Source: Streptomyces sp. PR69 | GTDB taxonomy: Bacteria; Actinomycetota; Actinomycetes; Streptomycetales; Streptomycetaceae | Direction of reading: 5' to 3' | DNA: 64,000 nt | NCBI RefSeq assembly: GCF_026420845.1 | Contig: NZ_JAOWCB010000005.1 | Span: 214,103-278,102, forward strand | Shown: piece by piece, positions 45,784-53,813 of the stretch | How positions within the stretch are numbered: position 1 is the first letter of the stretch | How the letters are laid out: each line of letters opens with the position of its first letter | Notes under the pieces: model-generated | What the model saw: the letters and a program-made list of their open reading frames with translations, nothing else | Databases searched by the model: none | What the model was told of the DNA's origin: nothing | Position numbers and translations under genes: made by a program

Positions 45784-46056
45784 CGTGATCTGATCGCCGC
45801 GCTCGCCGCCGACACCTGCAACCGGCTGGCGGACCAGCAGGAGGCGGCCCGCGACGCGCTTCCCGAGGCGGCCGTCGCGGCGCGGCTGCTCGCGGTGGCG
45901 GAGACTTTCCGGGACTGGGCCCGCACGCGGCCCGCGGAGTTCCGGCTCACCTACGGCGACAACTCGCCGGGCCATGCCCCGACCGCCGACATCGTGGTCG
46001 CGGCCGCCCGCCGCTGCTGCATGATCCTGCTCGGCGCTGGAGATGCCGGGCCTTGA
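45784..46056 (+). pseudogene. C-terminal remnant of a TetR/AcrR regulator (WHG domain)
   Basis: Ninety codons without a plausible start, beginning immediately after the antiporter stop and in the same reading frame. The translation RDLIAALAADTCNRLADQQ...ETFRDWARTRPAEFRLTYGDNSPG matches the start of the C-terminal WHG ligand domain of TetR proteins (usually DLI.ALA..Y..LA.AL ... RDWALAHPAEFxLIYG). The N-terminal DNA-binding domain is absent and the end is cut short. It is probably a deletion relic of a regulator. Confidence 0.7.
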
Positions 46057-46107
46057 GCAGCCGGCCGGGCGGCGCGGGGGGAGCAGCGTCAGCCGCCCAC
46101 AGCGAAA

Positions 46108-46148
46108 GGAGGCGACGCCCCGACAAGGATCGTCGGGGCGCCGCCTCC
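46108..46148. terminator. Hairpin between antiporter/remnant and ferredoxin gene
   Basis: 17-bp arms (46108-46124 and 46132-46148) pairing GGAGGCGACGCCCCGAC with its complement except one A-C mismatch; loop 7 nt. Convergent context. Just beyond, GCTCACGCCGGGGC is duplicated (46157 and 46189 regions). Confidence 0.78.
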
Positions 46149-46190
46149 TCCGGGACGCTCACGCCGGGGCGCCGCCTCGTGCGGAAAGGC

Positions 46191-46427
46191 TCACGCCGGG
46201 GCCGCCGGGGCCGCCGGAGCGGCCGGAGCATCCTCGTCCTCGTGGATGCGGATCGACTTCGTCGGGCAGCCGCGGGCCGCGCGGCGGATCTCCTCGTGGA
46301 GTTCGGCCGCCGGGCGCTCGTCGAGGATGCGGACCAGGCCGTCCTCGTCCTGGTCGAAGACCCCCGGCACCCGGTAGACGCACAGGCTGCTGACCGCGCA
46401 GGTCTCGGAGTTGGCCGTCACTCGCAT
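46191..46427 (-). CDS. [3Fe-4S] ferredoxin, P450 partner
   Basis: A 78-residue ferredoxin: the cluster ligands are the Cys residues in ETCAVSSLC (Cys10 and Cys16) and GCPTKSI (Cys54), giving a three-Cys set typical of [3Fe-4S] ferredoxins that feed actinomycete P450s. An Ala-Pro tail (EDAPAAPAAPAAPA) is appended. Located 13 bp after the P450 gene, so the two are co-expressed. Confidence 0.93.
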   Translation of the reverse strand: MRVTANSETCAVSSLCVYRVPGVFDQDEDGLVRILDERPAAELHEEIRRAARGCPTKSIRIHEDEDAPAAPAAPAAPA

Positions 46428-46440
46428 GGCGTCACCCTCC

Positions 46441-47643
46441 TCACCACTCGACGGGGATCTCGGTGAAGCCCTCCATGAAGCCGCCCAGAGCGCGCGGCAG
46501 CTCCTCCGCCTTGGCGGCGAGGCGGATGTTGGGGAAGCGGCGCAGCAGGGACTCGGTGGCGACCTGCAGCTCCATCCGGGCCAGGGCCGCGCCCACGCAG
46601 TAGTGCAGGCCCGCGCCGAAGGTCATGTGGTGGTTCTCCTTGCGGCGGATGTCCAGTTCGAAGGGGCACTCGAAGACCTCGGGGTCCATGTTCGCGCCCT
46701 CTTCGGAGAGCAGGACGCTGGTGCCCTTCTTGATGACGGAGCCGTCGGAGAGCGGGATGTCGTCGATCGCGTACCGCATGGTGCCCACCGACGAGCCCAT
46801 GATCTGGGTGCGCAGCAGCTCCTCCACCGCGGACGGCACCAGCGAGAAGTCCGCCTGGATCTCACGCACCAGGTCCCGGCGGTGCAGCAGCACCGCGGTG
46901 CCCGTGCCGATCTGGCTGGCGGTGGTGACATAGCCGGCGATCAGCAGGCCCTGTGTCCAGAAGTGCAGCTCGTGCTCGTTCAGCCGGCTGTCGTCCTCGT
47001 CGTCCCGCACCCGGATCAGCTCGCTGACCAGGTCGTCGCCCGGGTTCTCCCGCTTGGACTCGATCAGGTCGCCCAGGTACTTCCACAGGTTCTGCCGGCA
47101 CTCGCCGACCTTCTCCGGAGGCAGCTTCGTCACCGACAGGAAGCCGTCGACATAGGCGCGGAACTGGTCCCGGTCCTCCGCCGGCACGCCCAGCAGCTTG
47201 CAGATGACCTTGATGGGCAGCGGGAACGCGAACGCCTCGTTCAGCTCGGCCGGCTGCGGGCCCGCCGCCATCTCGTCCAGCAGTTCGTCGGCGACCTGCT
47301 GGACGTAGGGGCGCAGCGCCTCGATCCGGCGCGCCGTGAACGCCTTGGTGACCAGGGAGCGCACCCGGGTGTGCTCCGGCGGGTCCGGGTCGATGTTCGG
47401 GTCCATGAACAGGTCGTTGTCCTTGGAGATCCGCGCGCAGTCGGGGCGGGCGATATTGCGGGAGAGCCGCTTGTCGGCGAAGAGCGCCCGCACGTCCTTG
47501 TAGCGGGTCACCAGCAGTGCGACGTCCCCGCTCGGCAGCGTCACCTCCATCGCGGACGAGTCGTGCACATGGCGGAGTGCCTCGGGGACCTGCATGGGCG
47601 GGGTCCACGCGAACGGATACCTGGGCGGGGTCTGGGTGCTCAC
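46441..47643 (-). CDS. Cytochrome P450 (tailoring), atypical I-helix
   Basis: A 400-residue P450: EELLR ExxR motif (Glu275-Arg278) and FGAGLHYCVG haem loop (Cys349). The I-helix reads AGYVTT (236-241), with Val239 at the normally acidic position, as in the P450 at 9.5 kb. The B-region KDNDLFMDPNIDPDPPEHTRVR is canonical. With its own ferredoxin it is well placed for methylenedioxy-bridge formation or ring hydroxylation in the pathway. Upstream is the TenA-like gene, same direction. Confidence 0.92.
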   Translation of the reverse strand: MSTQTPPRYPFAWTPPMQVPEALRHVHDSSAMEVTLPSGDVALLVTRYKDVRALFADKRLSRNIARPDCARISKDNDLFMDPNIDPDPPEHTRVRSLVTKAFTARRIEALRPYVQQVADELLDEMAAGPQPAELNEAFAFPLPIKVICKLLGVPAEDRDQFRAYVDGFLSVTKLPPEKVGECRQNLWKYLGDLIESKRENPGDDLVSELIRVRDDEDDSRLNEHELHFWTQGLLIAGYVTTASQIGTGTAVLLHRRDLVREIQADFSLVPSAVEELLRTQIMGSSVGTMRYAIDDIPLSDGSVIKKGTSVLLSEEGANMDPEVFECPFELDIRRKENHHMTFGAGLHYCVGAALARMELQVATESLLRRFPNIRLAAKAEELPRALGGFMEGFTEIPVEW

Positions 47644-47689
47644 AGCAGTCCCTTCCGGTCAAAGGTGTGCGAAGAGAGTTCTTGTGTTG

Positions 47690-48358
47690 TCAGAAGGGCC
47701 AGCCCGGCCGGGACCACGCCGCCTCGGCAAAGGCCCACTCGTACCGTGTGCTGACGCTGAAGTGCTTGACGAGCTCGGCGCGCTCCGCGTCGCCGAGCTC
47801 CTTGCCGAGCCGGTCGGCGGCGCCCATGAAGGCCTTCACGGCATAGCCGTAGCCCTCGCCCGGGTGGTACACCTCGATCCAGCGCGCATAGCGCGAACCG
47901 GGCGTGTGCCGCTCCAGCAGATCGTTGGACACCTGGTAGTTGAACCAGACCATCGGCAGCAGCGCCCCGAAGCCGGCCGCGAAGGACCGGGCGCTCGCCG
48001 CCTGGAAGAAGGCGCAGTGCGCATGCGTCGCCGGGTCGGGCATGCCGTCCGGGCCAAGCTCCGGCGCGTCCAGCTCCCCGCACAGCTCCCCGTACGCCTC
48101 GCGCAGCCGGTCCCGCGCCTCCAGCGTTCCGGTGATGGACCGGCCCAGCAGCGCCACCTGGTCGTCGGTGCGTGACGCCGCCGCCGTACGGGCCAGCGCC
48201 CGGGCGTAGAACGGCAGCAGATACGCCGTGTCCTGCCGTACGAAGTGCGCCAGCGACTCAGGCGGCAGCGAGCCGTCCCGCAGCCCGCTCCAGAAAGGAT
48301 GCGCCTTCACCTTCTCCAGGGCCGGCGCCGCGAGCTCCTTGAGCTCCTCCTGCAGCAT
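47690..48358 (-). CDS. TenA/haem-oxygenase-fold protein
   Basis: A 222-residue all-helical protein of the TenA/PqqC family: HPFWSGLRDGSLPPESLAHFVRQDTAYL and the C-terminal YEWAFAEAAW with its Glu. In thiaminase-II-type TenA a catalytic Cys lies in an LPCxW-like motif; here it reads ALLPMVWF, so Cys is Met. Some members in polyketide clusters act as oxygenases or chaperones. The gene is in the leftward operon amidotransferase - TenA - P450 - ferredoxin. Confidence 0.82.
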   Translation of the reverse strand: MLQEELKELAAPALEKVKAHPFWSGLRDGSLPPESLAHFVRQDTAYLLPFYARALARTAAASRTDDQVALLGRSITGTLEARDRLREAYGELCGELDAPELGPDGMPDPATHAHCAFFQAASARSFAAGFGALLPMVWFNYQVSNDLLERHTPGSRYARWIEVYHPGEGYGYAVKAFMGAADRLGKELGDAERAELVKHFSVSTRYEWAFAEAAWSRPGWPF

Positions 48359-48401
48359 GGAATGTCCCTTCTCAGAAGTCTCTCAGGGGTCTTACGGGGT
48401 C

Positions 48402-50249
48402 TCAGAGGTCCAGGCGCACGCGGTAGTGGCGCAGCCAGGCGTCCAGTTGCAGCACCATCTCCACATTCCTCCGCTCACCCCAGCCGTCCACGGCGATCGG
48501 CCGGTCCTCGGCCGCCAGCTCCGCGCACGCCGGACCGTCCAGCAGCGGGCGCACCGGGCTCGACGCATCGGCGACCACCGCGTTGAAGCGGGCGCGCAGC
48601 ACCTCGCCGTAGCGCGGGTCCTGGGTGATGGGGAAGGGGCTCTTGCGGCGCTGGGTGACCGACGCCGGCAGCAGATCGGCCACCGCGGAGCGCAGCACGC
48701 TCTTCTCCCGGCCGTCCGCCGTCTTCATGCCCCACGGGATGTTGTAGACGTACTCCACCAGCCGGTGGTCGCAGTACGGCACCCGAAGCTCCAGGCCCAC
48801 CGCCATCGACAGCCGGTCGTCGCGCGACAGCAGCAGCGGCAGCCAGCGCGACAGATGGGCGTGGCCCACGACCCGCATGGTGTGCTCCTGGTCCGACTCG
48901 CCCGCCACCCGAGGGACCTCGGCGACGGTCTCCGCGTACCGCTGCGCCGAATAGCCGGGTACGTCGATCTTCTTCAGAAAGCCGGGGTCCAGCAGTCCGG
49001 TGCTCATGCCGTGCGGGGCGACCCGCAGACCCATCGTCACCCACGGGAAGTTCGCCGTGTCGACCAGCGTCGGGTCGCGGAACGACTGGTAGCCGCCGAA
49101 GAGTTCATCCGCGACCTCGCCCATCAGGGCCACGGTCGAGCGCTGCCGCACCGCCCGCAGCAGCAGATACAGCGAGCGGTCCATGTCGGGGATGGGCCGC
49201 GGCAGATCCTGGGCGCGCAGCGCGGCCGCGTCCACGACCGGATCGGCGAGGTCCGCGGTGCGCAGCACCACCGGTTCATGGTCCGCGCCCACATGCCGGG
49301 CGACCTCCGCGGCATAGGGAGCGTCCGGGTCCTCGTGCCAGAAGTCCTTGCGGAAGCGCTCCGTGTGCCCCTCGAAGTCGACGGCGAAGGTCTTCGGCCG
49401 CTCCTTCGCCGACAGGGCGGCGAACGCGGCGATGGCGCTGGAGTCGACCCCGCCCGACAGCAGGGTGCACAGCGGCACGTCGGAGACCAGATGCCCGGCG
49501 ACGGACTCCTTGAGCAGCCCGCGCACCGTGTCCACGGTGGTTGCCAGACCGTCCTCGTGCGGCCGGTTCGGCAGCTGCCAGTAGCGGGACTCGACCACGG
49601 ACGACCCATTGCGCACGACGGCCACATGGCCTGCCGGGACCTCCCGCATCCCCCGGTACACCGCATGGCCGGGGGTGGCGATATACGCCAGCAGCTCCGC
49701 CATGCCCTCCGCGTCCACGACGCACTCCACCGACGGATGCGCCAGCAGCGCCTTGGGCTCTGAGCCGAAGACGATCCCCCGCCCCGCGCGCGCGTAGTAC
49801 AGCGGCTTGATGCCCAGCCGGTCCCGGAACATCACCAGCTTCCCGGCGCGCGGATCCCACACGGCGCACGCGAACATGCCGTCCAGGTGCTCGGCGCACC
49901 GCTCGCCCCACTCCAGATAGGCGCGCAGCACCACCTCGGTGTCCCCGGCGGTGCGGAAGCGGTGGCCGCGGCCCGCCAGCTCGGCCCGCACCTGGCGGAA
50001 GTTGTAGATCTCGCCGTTGTGGACCAGGACGGCGAGGGTCCGGCCGCCCTCCTCGGCGACCATCGGCTGCGGACTGCCCGCCACATCGATCACGGCCAGC
50101 CTGCGGTGCCCCAGGACCGCCCGGTCATCGGCCCAGACGGCCTCGTCGTCAGGGCCGCGGTTGGCGAGCGTCGCCGCCATGGCCCGTACGGTGGACGCCT
50201 CCTCGGCCAGACCCCGCTCGAAGTCGACCCACCCCGCTATGCCGCACAT
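48402..50249 (-). CDS. Glutamine-dependent amidotransferase (asparagine synthetase-like)
   Basis: A 615-residue AsnB homologue. Cys2 (MCGIAG) begins the class II glutaminase domain (to about 200); SGGVDSS at 265-271 is the PP-loop of the synthetase domain. In xantholipin, lysolipin and fredericamycin-type pathways a homologous enzyme amidates the polyketide carboxylate, setting up the isoquinolinone/pyridone lactam ring. Its presence is the strongest single pointer to that product class. Start overlaps the glycosyltransferase stop by 13 bp. Confidence 0.92.
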   Translation of the reverse strand: MCGIAGWVDFERGLAEEASTVRAMAATLANRGPDDEAVWADDRAVLGHRRLAVIDVAGSPQPMVAEEGGRTLAVLVHNGEIYNFRQVRAELAGRGHRFRTAGDTEVVLRAYLEWGERCAEHLDGMFACAVWDPRAGKLVMFRDRLGIKPLYYARAGRGIVFGSEPKALLAHPSVECVVDAEGMAELLAYIATPGHAVYRGMREVPAGHVAVVRNGSSVVESRYWQLPNRPHEDGLATTVDTVRGLLKESVAGHLVSDVPLCTLLSGGVDSSAIAAFAALSAKERPKTFAVDFEGHTERFRKDFWHEDPDAPYAAEVARHVGADHEPVVLRTADLADPVVDAAALRAQDLPRPIPDMDRSLYLLLRAVRQRSTVALMGEVADELFGGYQSFRDPTLVDTANFPWVTMGLRVAPHGMSTGLLDPGFLKKIDVPGYSAQRYAETVAEVPRVAGESDQEHTMRVVGHAHLSRWLPLLLSRDDRLSMAVGLELRVPYCDHRLVEYVYNIPWGMKTADGREKSVLRSAVADLLPASVTQRRKSPFPITQDPRYGEVLRARFNAVVADASSPVRPLLDGPACAELAAEDRPIAVDGWGERRNVEMVLQLDAWLRHYRVRLDL

Positions 50250-51424
50250 GCGACCACCCTCGCCTCGATCTCGGCGACCAGCCCGGCCGGGGCGGGCAGG
50301 CTCAGCATCTGTTCCCGCAGCTTCACCGCGGCCGCCCGGCAGGCGTCCCCGGCCAGCAGCTTCTCCGTCTCGGCGCGCAGCCGTTCGCCCGTGGCCTCGT
50401 CGCGGGTGAGGACCTCGCCCGCGCCAATGGCCACCACCCGGCCCGAGTGGCCGAGATGGTCCGGCAGCTGCGGCACGAGCAGCAGCGGCGCCCCGGCCCG
50501 CAGCGCGGTCAGCACGGTGCCCGCGCCGCCGTGCGCCACCACCAGGGAGGCGTCGTCGACCAGCAGATGCAGCGGAGTGTCCTCGACGACCCGCACCAGC
50601 CCCGCGGACTCGCCGGGCAGCTCGCCCAGCAGCGCGCGCTGCCCCGCGGTCACGGCGAGGACGACCTCCAGACCCGGCCGGGCGATCGCACGGGCGACCT
50701 GCCCGGCCAGGAACCGCTCCGGCGACAGCCGCGCCATGGTGTGACCCCAGGTCACGACCACGCGCTGCACACCGGGCCCCGGCGGGCCGAGCGGGGGATG
50801 AGGCGGCCCGCCGGGGCCGTTGAAGGGGACGTACCGCATCGCGAGCCGCGGATGGTCCACCGGCACCTGGAAGCCGTCCGGGCAGGGGTCGACGGTCAGC
50901 GCGCCGAACGGGTCGAACGCGCCCACGCCGTTCCGCTCCGCCAGCGGGGCCAGCACCTGCGGCAGCAGCCCGCGGGCGCGCCCCATCAGGTCGGCGCCGT
51001 ACAGCAGCCGCACCGCCGGAACGCCCGCGGCCGCGGCCGCGATCGGACCGGCCAGCGCGGTCGGTTCAAAGACGACGGCGTCGGCGCGCCAGTCCCGCGC
51101 CAGCCGCACCAGATCGTCCGTCATCGAGTCGGCGTGGGCGTAGAACATCTGCATCGCCCGTGGCCCCTTGCCGCTGCGCGGCGTCTGACCAGCGCCGTCC
51201 GCCGGCCCGTTCTCGCTCGGCAGCACATAGCCGCGCACCAGGCCCACGGCGTCGACGTCCGCGCCGACCGACGCGCCGGGCAGTCCGGTGCTCGCGGTCA
51301 GCCCGGCGAGCTCCGGCTGGCTGGCGACCAGCACGTCATGGCCCGCGGCCCTAAAAGCCCACGCCAGCGGCACCATCGCATACAGATGCGACGGCCAGGC
51401 CCAGGTCGTGAACAGTACGCGCAT
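50237..51424 (-). CDS. Glycosyltransferase (GT1/EryCIII-like)
   Basis: A 395-residue GT-B enzyme: MRVLFTTWAWPSHLYAMVPLAWAFRAAGHDV, VTWGHTMARL at the interdomain region and AHGGAGTVLTAL (C-terminal nucleotide-binding loop) are typical of natural-product glycosyltransferases. It lies in tight operon order upstream of the amidotransferase. No deoxysugar genes are visible in the window. Either the product is glycosylated with a common sugar, sugar genes lie outside, or it inactivates the product for self-resistance. Confidence 0.88.
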   Translation of the reverse strand: MRVLFTTWAWPSHLYAMVPLAWAFRAAGHDVLVASQPELAGLTASTGLPGASVGADVDAVGLVRGYVLPSENGPADGAGQTPRSGKGPRAMQMFYAHADSMTDDLVRLARDWRADAVVFEPTALAGPIAAAAAGVPAVRLLYGADLMGRARGLLPQVLAPLAERNGVGAFDPFGALTVDPCPDGFQVPVDHPRLAMRYVPFNGPGGPPHPPLGPPGPGVQRVVVTWGHTMARLSPERFLAGQVARAIARPGLEVVLAVTAGQRALLGELPGESAGLVRVVEDTPLHLLVDDASLVVAHGGAGTVLTALRAGAPLLLVPQLPDHLGHSGRVVAIGAGEVLTRDEATGERLRAETEKLLAGDACRAAAVKLREQMLSLPAPAGLVAEIEARVVACAA

Positions 51425-51560
51425 GCTCGCCCCAACCCCTCTCGGTGCACGTGTGAGTGCCGCTGAGACGGTGGCGCAGCCGCCTATCGGTCCGGTCGCG
51501 GATGGCTGGAAACCGGCCGGACCGACGGCGGCGGAGCACATCAAGAACTGCTCCAGAGGC

Positions 51561-53180
51561 TCATATCACCTGGAAGTTCGCCATCATGGCCATGTCCTCG
51601 TGCTCCAGGTTGTGGCAGTGGAACATATAGCGGCCGCGATGCCCGGAGAACCTGGCCAGCACATCCACCACCTCGTACGGCCGCACGTCCACGGTGTCCT
51701 TCCAGCCCCCGTCCGTGGGCAGCACCTCGCCCCCGCTGCGCGCCACCACCTGGAAGTGGGCCAGATGCAGATGCACGGGGTGGTGGAAGTCGCTGGTGAA
51801 CCGCCAGCGCTCCACCGTCCCCAGACGCGGCCGCGCCAAGAACTCATCGGAGCGGAACGGCTTCTTGTTCACCGTCCACACCTTCGCCCCGTCCACCTGC
51901 GTCTGCCGGAAGTCGAACTGCCGCTCGGCGACGGCGGCCGAGGCGGCCAGCGGCTCCACATCGGCGAGCTTCGCCGGCACCCGGCTGTCGTCCTTCGCCG
52001 CACGGGCCACCCGGAACCGCATCACCCGGCGCGTGGAGCCTTCACCGATCCGGTTGACCAGTGCGACCGTCGTGCCGACCGGATAGCGCGAGAAATCGAT
52101 CACCACGTCATAGCGTTCGGCCGGTGAGATCGGCAGCTCGTCATGCGAGCGGGGCGCGGCCAGCAGCCCGGCGTCGCTGCCCACCTGGGTGAAGGACGCC
52201 CCCTCGCGCGGCCCGGGCTCCAGCGCGAGCCGGTAGCGGCGGGCGTTGGAGGCGTTCAGCAGCCGGAAGCGGTAGCGGGCCGCCGCGACCTCAAGCTCCG
52301 GCCAGGGCGCGCCGTTGACCAGCACCACATCGCCCATCACCCCCTCCATATAGGCGGCTTCGACACCCGGCTCCCCGGTGAGCGAGGGGTCGAGCGACGG
52401 ATAGCGCAGCGCCCCGTCCTCGTCGAACGCCCGGTCGCAGATCATCAGCGGGATGTCACGCTCGCCGGACGGCAGGCCCAGCGCCTCCTCCTCGTCGTCA
52501 TGGACGAGGAACATCCCGGCGAGGCCCCGCCACACCTGCGGTGCGCTGAAGTCCATCCGGTGGTCGTGGTACCAGAGCGTGGCGGCGGGCTGGTCGAGCG
52601 GATACACATAGTCCTTGGCGAGCTGCGTCACCGTCCAGTCGTCCGGGGCGACATGCATCACGCCTCCGTGACCGCTCCCATGGCCGCCGCCGTTCCCCGG
52701 TCCGCCGGGGTGATGGCGGTACCCCTTGGGCACCACCAGATCCGTCGGATAGCCGTCCGACGCCGGGGCCTGGATGCCGCCGTGCAGATGCGTCGAGGTG
52801 GGCGCCGGCAGCTCGTTGCGGACGTTCACCACGATCTGACGGCCGGAACGGGCCGTGATCGTCGTACCGGGAAACGTTCCGTCGTATCCCCACACCTCAG
52901 TCTTCAGCCCCGGCAGGATCTCCACCTCGGCGGCGCGCTGCACCAGCTCATAGCGGTCGACGCCGCCCGCCGCCCGCACGGGCACGGCCGTACGCGGGAC
53001 CGGCAGCGGCGTCCCGTACGGCCGCGGCAGCCTCGCCGCGCTGGTCAGCAGCTCGCCGGAGACCTCGCGGTGCAGGCTGCCGCAGCCGGCGATCCCGGCC
53101 GCGGCGGCGGCCCCGCCGAGCGAGACCGCGCCCGCGAGCCCCAGAAACCGCCGGCGGTGCATCGGCTTCCCGGCGCTCAT
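51561..53180 (-). CDS. Tat-exported multicopper oxidase 2 (lipoprotein)
   Basis: A 539-residue oxidase: HRRRFLGLAGAVSLGG is a Tat signal and IAGCGS a lipobox, so it is expected to be anchored outside as a lipoprotein. Copper ligands are in THLHGG, LWYHDHRMD, HPVHLHLAHF and YMFHCHNLEHEDMAMM. A His/Gly-rich loop (HHPGGPGNGGGHGSGHGG) around residues 165-185 may bind copper. It overlaps the preceding membrane-protein gene (ATGA). Together with the oxidase at 7.7 kb it points to extracytoplasmic oxidation of phenols. Confidence 0.9.
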   Translation of the reverse strand: MSAGKPMHRRRFLGLAGAVSLGGAAAAAGIAGCGSLHREVSGELLTSAARLPRPYGTPLPVPRTAVPVRAAGGVDRYELVQRAAEVEILPGLKTEVWGYDGTFPGTTITARSGRQIVVNVRNELPAPTSTHLHGGIQAPASDGYPTDLVVPKGYRHHPGGPGNGGGHGSGHGGVMHVAPDDWTVTQLAKDYVYPLDQPAATLWYHDHRMDFSAPQVWRGLAGMFLVHDDEEEALGLPSGERDIPLMICDRAFDEDGALRYPSLDPSLTGEPGVEAAYMEGVMGDVVLVNGAPWPELEVAAARYRFRLLNASNARRYRLALEPGPREGASFTQVGSDAGLLAAPRSHDELPISPAERYDVVIDFSRYPVGTTVALVNRIGEGSTRRVMRFRVARAAKDDSRVPAKLADVEPLAASAAVAERQFDFRQTQVDGAKVWTVNKKPFRSDEFLARPRLGTVERWRFTSDFHHPVHLHLAHFQVVARSGGEVLPTDGGWKDTVDVRPYEVVDVLARFSGHRGRYMFHCHNLEHEDMAMMANFQVI

Positions 53181-53668
53181 CGGCGGCCGCCGCGGGCGAT
53201 GAACGACCAGAACACCAGCGCGGTCGCACCCGCGACCAGGGCCACGCCCAGCGGGATGTGCAGAGCCAGGGAGCGGGAGTACCCGAAGCCGCTCTGCGTC
53301 TGCACCAGAAAGGCGATCAGCACGGTGACGGGCATCGGCCACCAGGGCCCCCGCCCCGGCCGCCACAGCAGCACCGCGGAGACGACCATCAGCCAGCTCA
53401 GAAAGGCGATCGTGTGCGCATTGACCTCGTGCAGCGCCAGCAGATCCACATCACCCGTGATGAACATCCCGGCCAGTACCGCCTGCACCAGCGTCAGCAG
53501 CAGAAACGCGATGGCCAGAGCGCGCACCGCGATCAGCGGCCAGCGCCGGACCCTGCGCACCGCGGGACGCCCGGCGTCCGCGCCGGGCTGCGGAGACAAG
53601 GGGGCCGCCCGCCCTGACGAGGCGGCGGCCGGGGAGTCCGCCGAGCGGACATCCGGTGTGTGGCTCAT
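53177..53668 (-). CDS. Small membrane protein upstream of multicopper oxidase 2
   Basis: A 163-residue protein: Ser/Ala/Pro-rich cytosolic N-terminus (about 1-45) and four predicted helices (about 50-70, 80-100, 110-130 and 136-155). The segment VLAGMFITGDVDLLALHEVNAHT contains His and acidic residues reminiscent of DUF6220/DUF6529-like cytochrome-type proteins. ATG 53668 has GAGAGG 6 nt upstream. Coupled to the oxidase by a 4-bp overlap; it may pass electrons or copper to it. Confidence 0.6.
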   Translation of the reverse strand: MSHTPDVRSADSPAAASSGRAAPLSPQPGADAGRPAVRRVRRWPLIAVRALAIAFLLLTLVQAVLAGMFITGDVDLLALHEVNAHTIAFLSWLMVVSAVLLWRPGRGPWWPMPVTVLIAFLVQTQSGFGYSRSLALHIPLGVALVAGATALVFWSFIARGGRR

Positions 53669-53716
53669 GAGGAACCTCTCCCAATCGTCGACCCCCATGA
53701 CCCTGACACCGGCGAC

Positions 53717-53765
53717 TCGAGCAGAACTTGAGCGACGGAACCGTTCCTCGATCCGGCATCGAGCG
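53717..53765 (+). promoter_or_regulatory. Two pairs of SARP-type heptamer repeats upstream of the ABM fusion gene
   Basis: TCGAGCA (53717) and TTGAGCG (53728), 11 bp apart; then TCGATCC (53748) and TCGAGCG (53759), 11 bp apart; the pairs are offset by 20 bp. All four are close to TCGAGxx, on the strand and side of the rightward gene. The layout equals that at 9441-9489. A -10-like GACGTT lies 8 bp after the last repeat. Confidence 0.68.
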
Positions 53766-53813
53766 GCGGCGGAGACGTTGGTAGCGCATCCCTACGCCAT
53801 GGAGGCTTCACCG

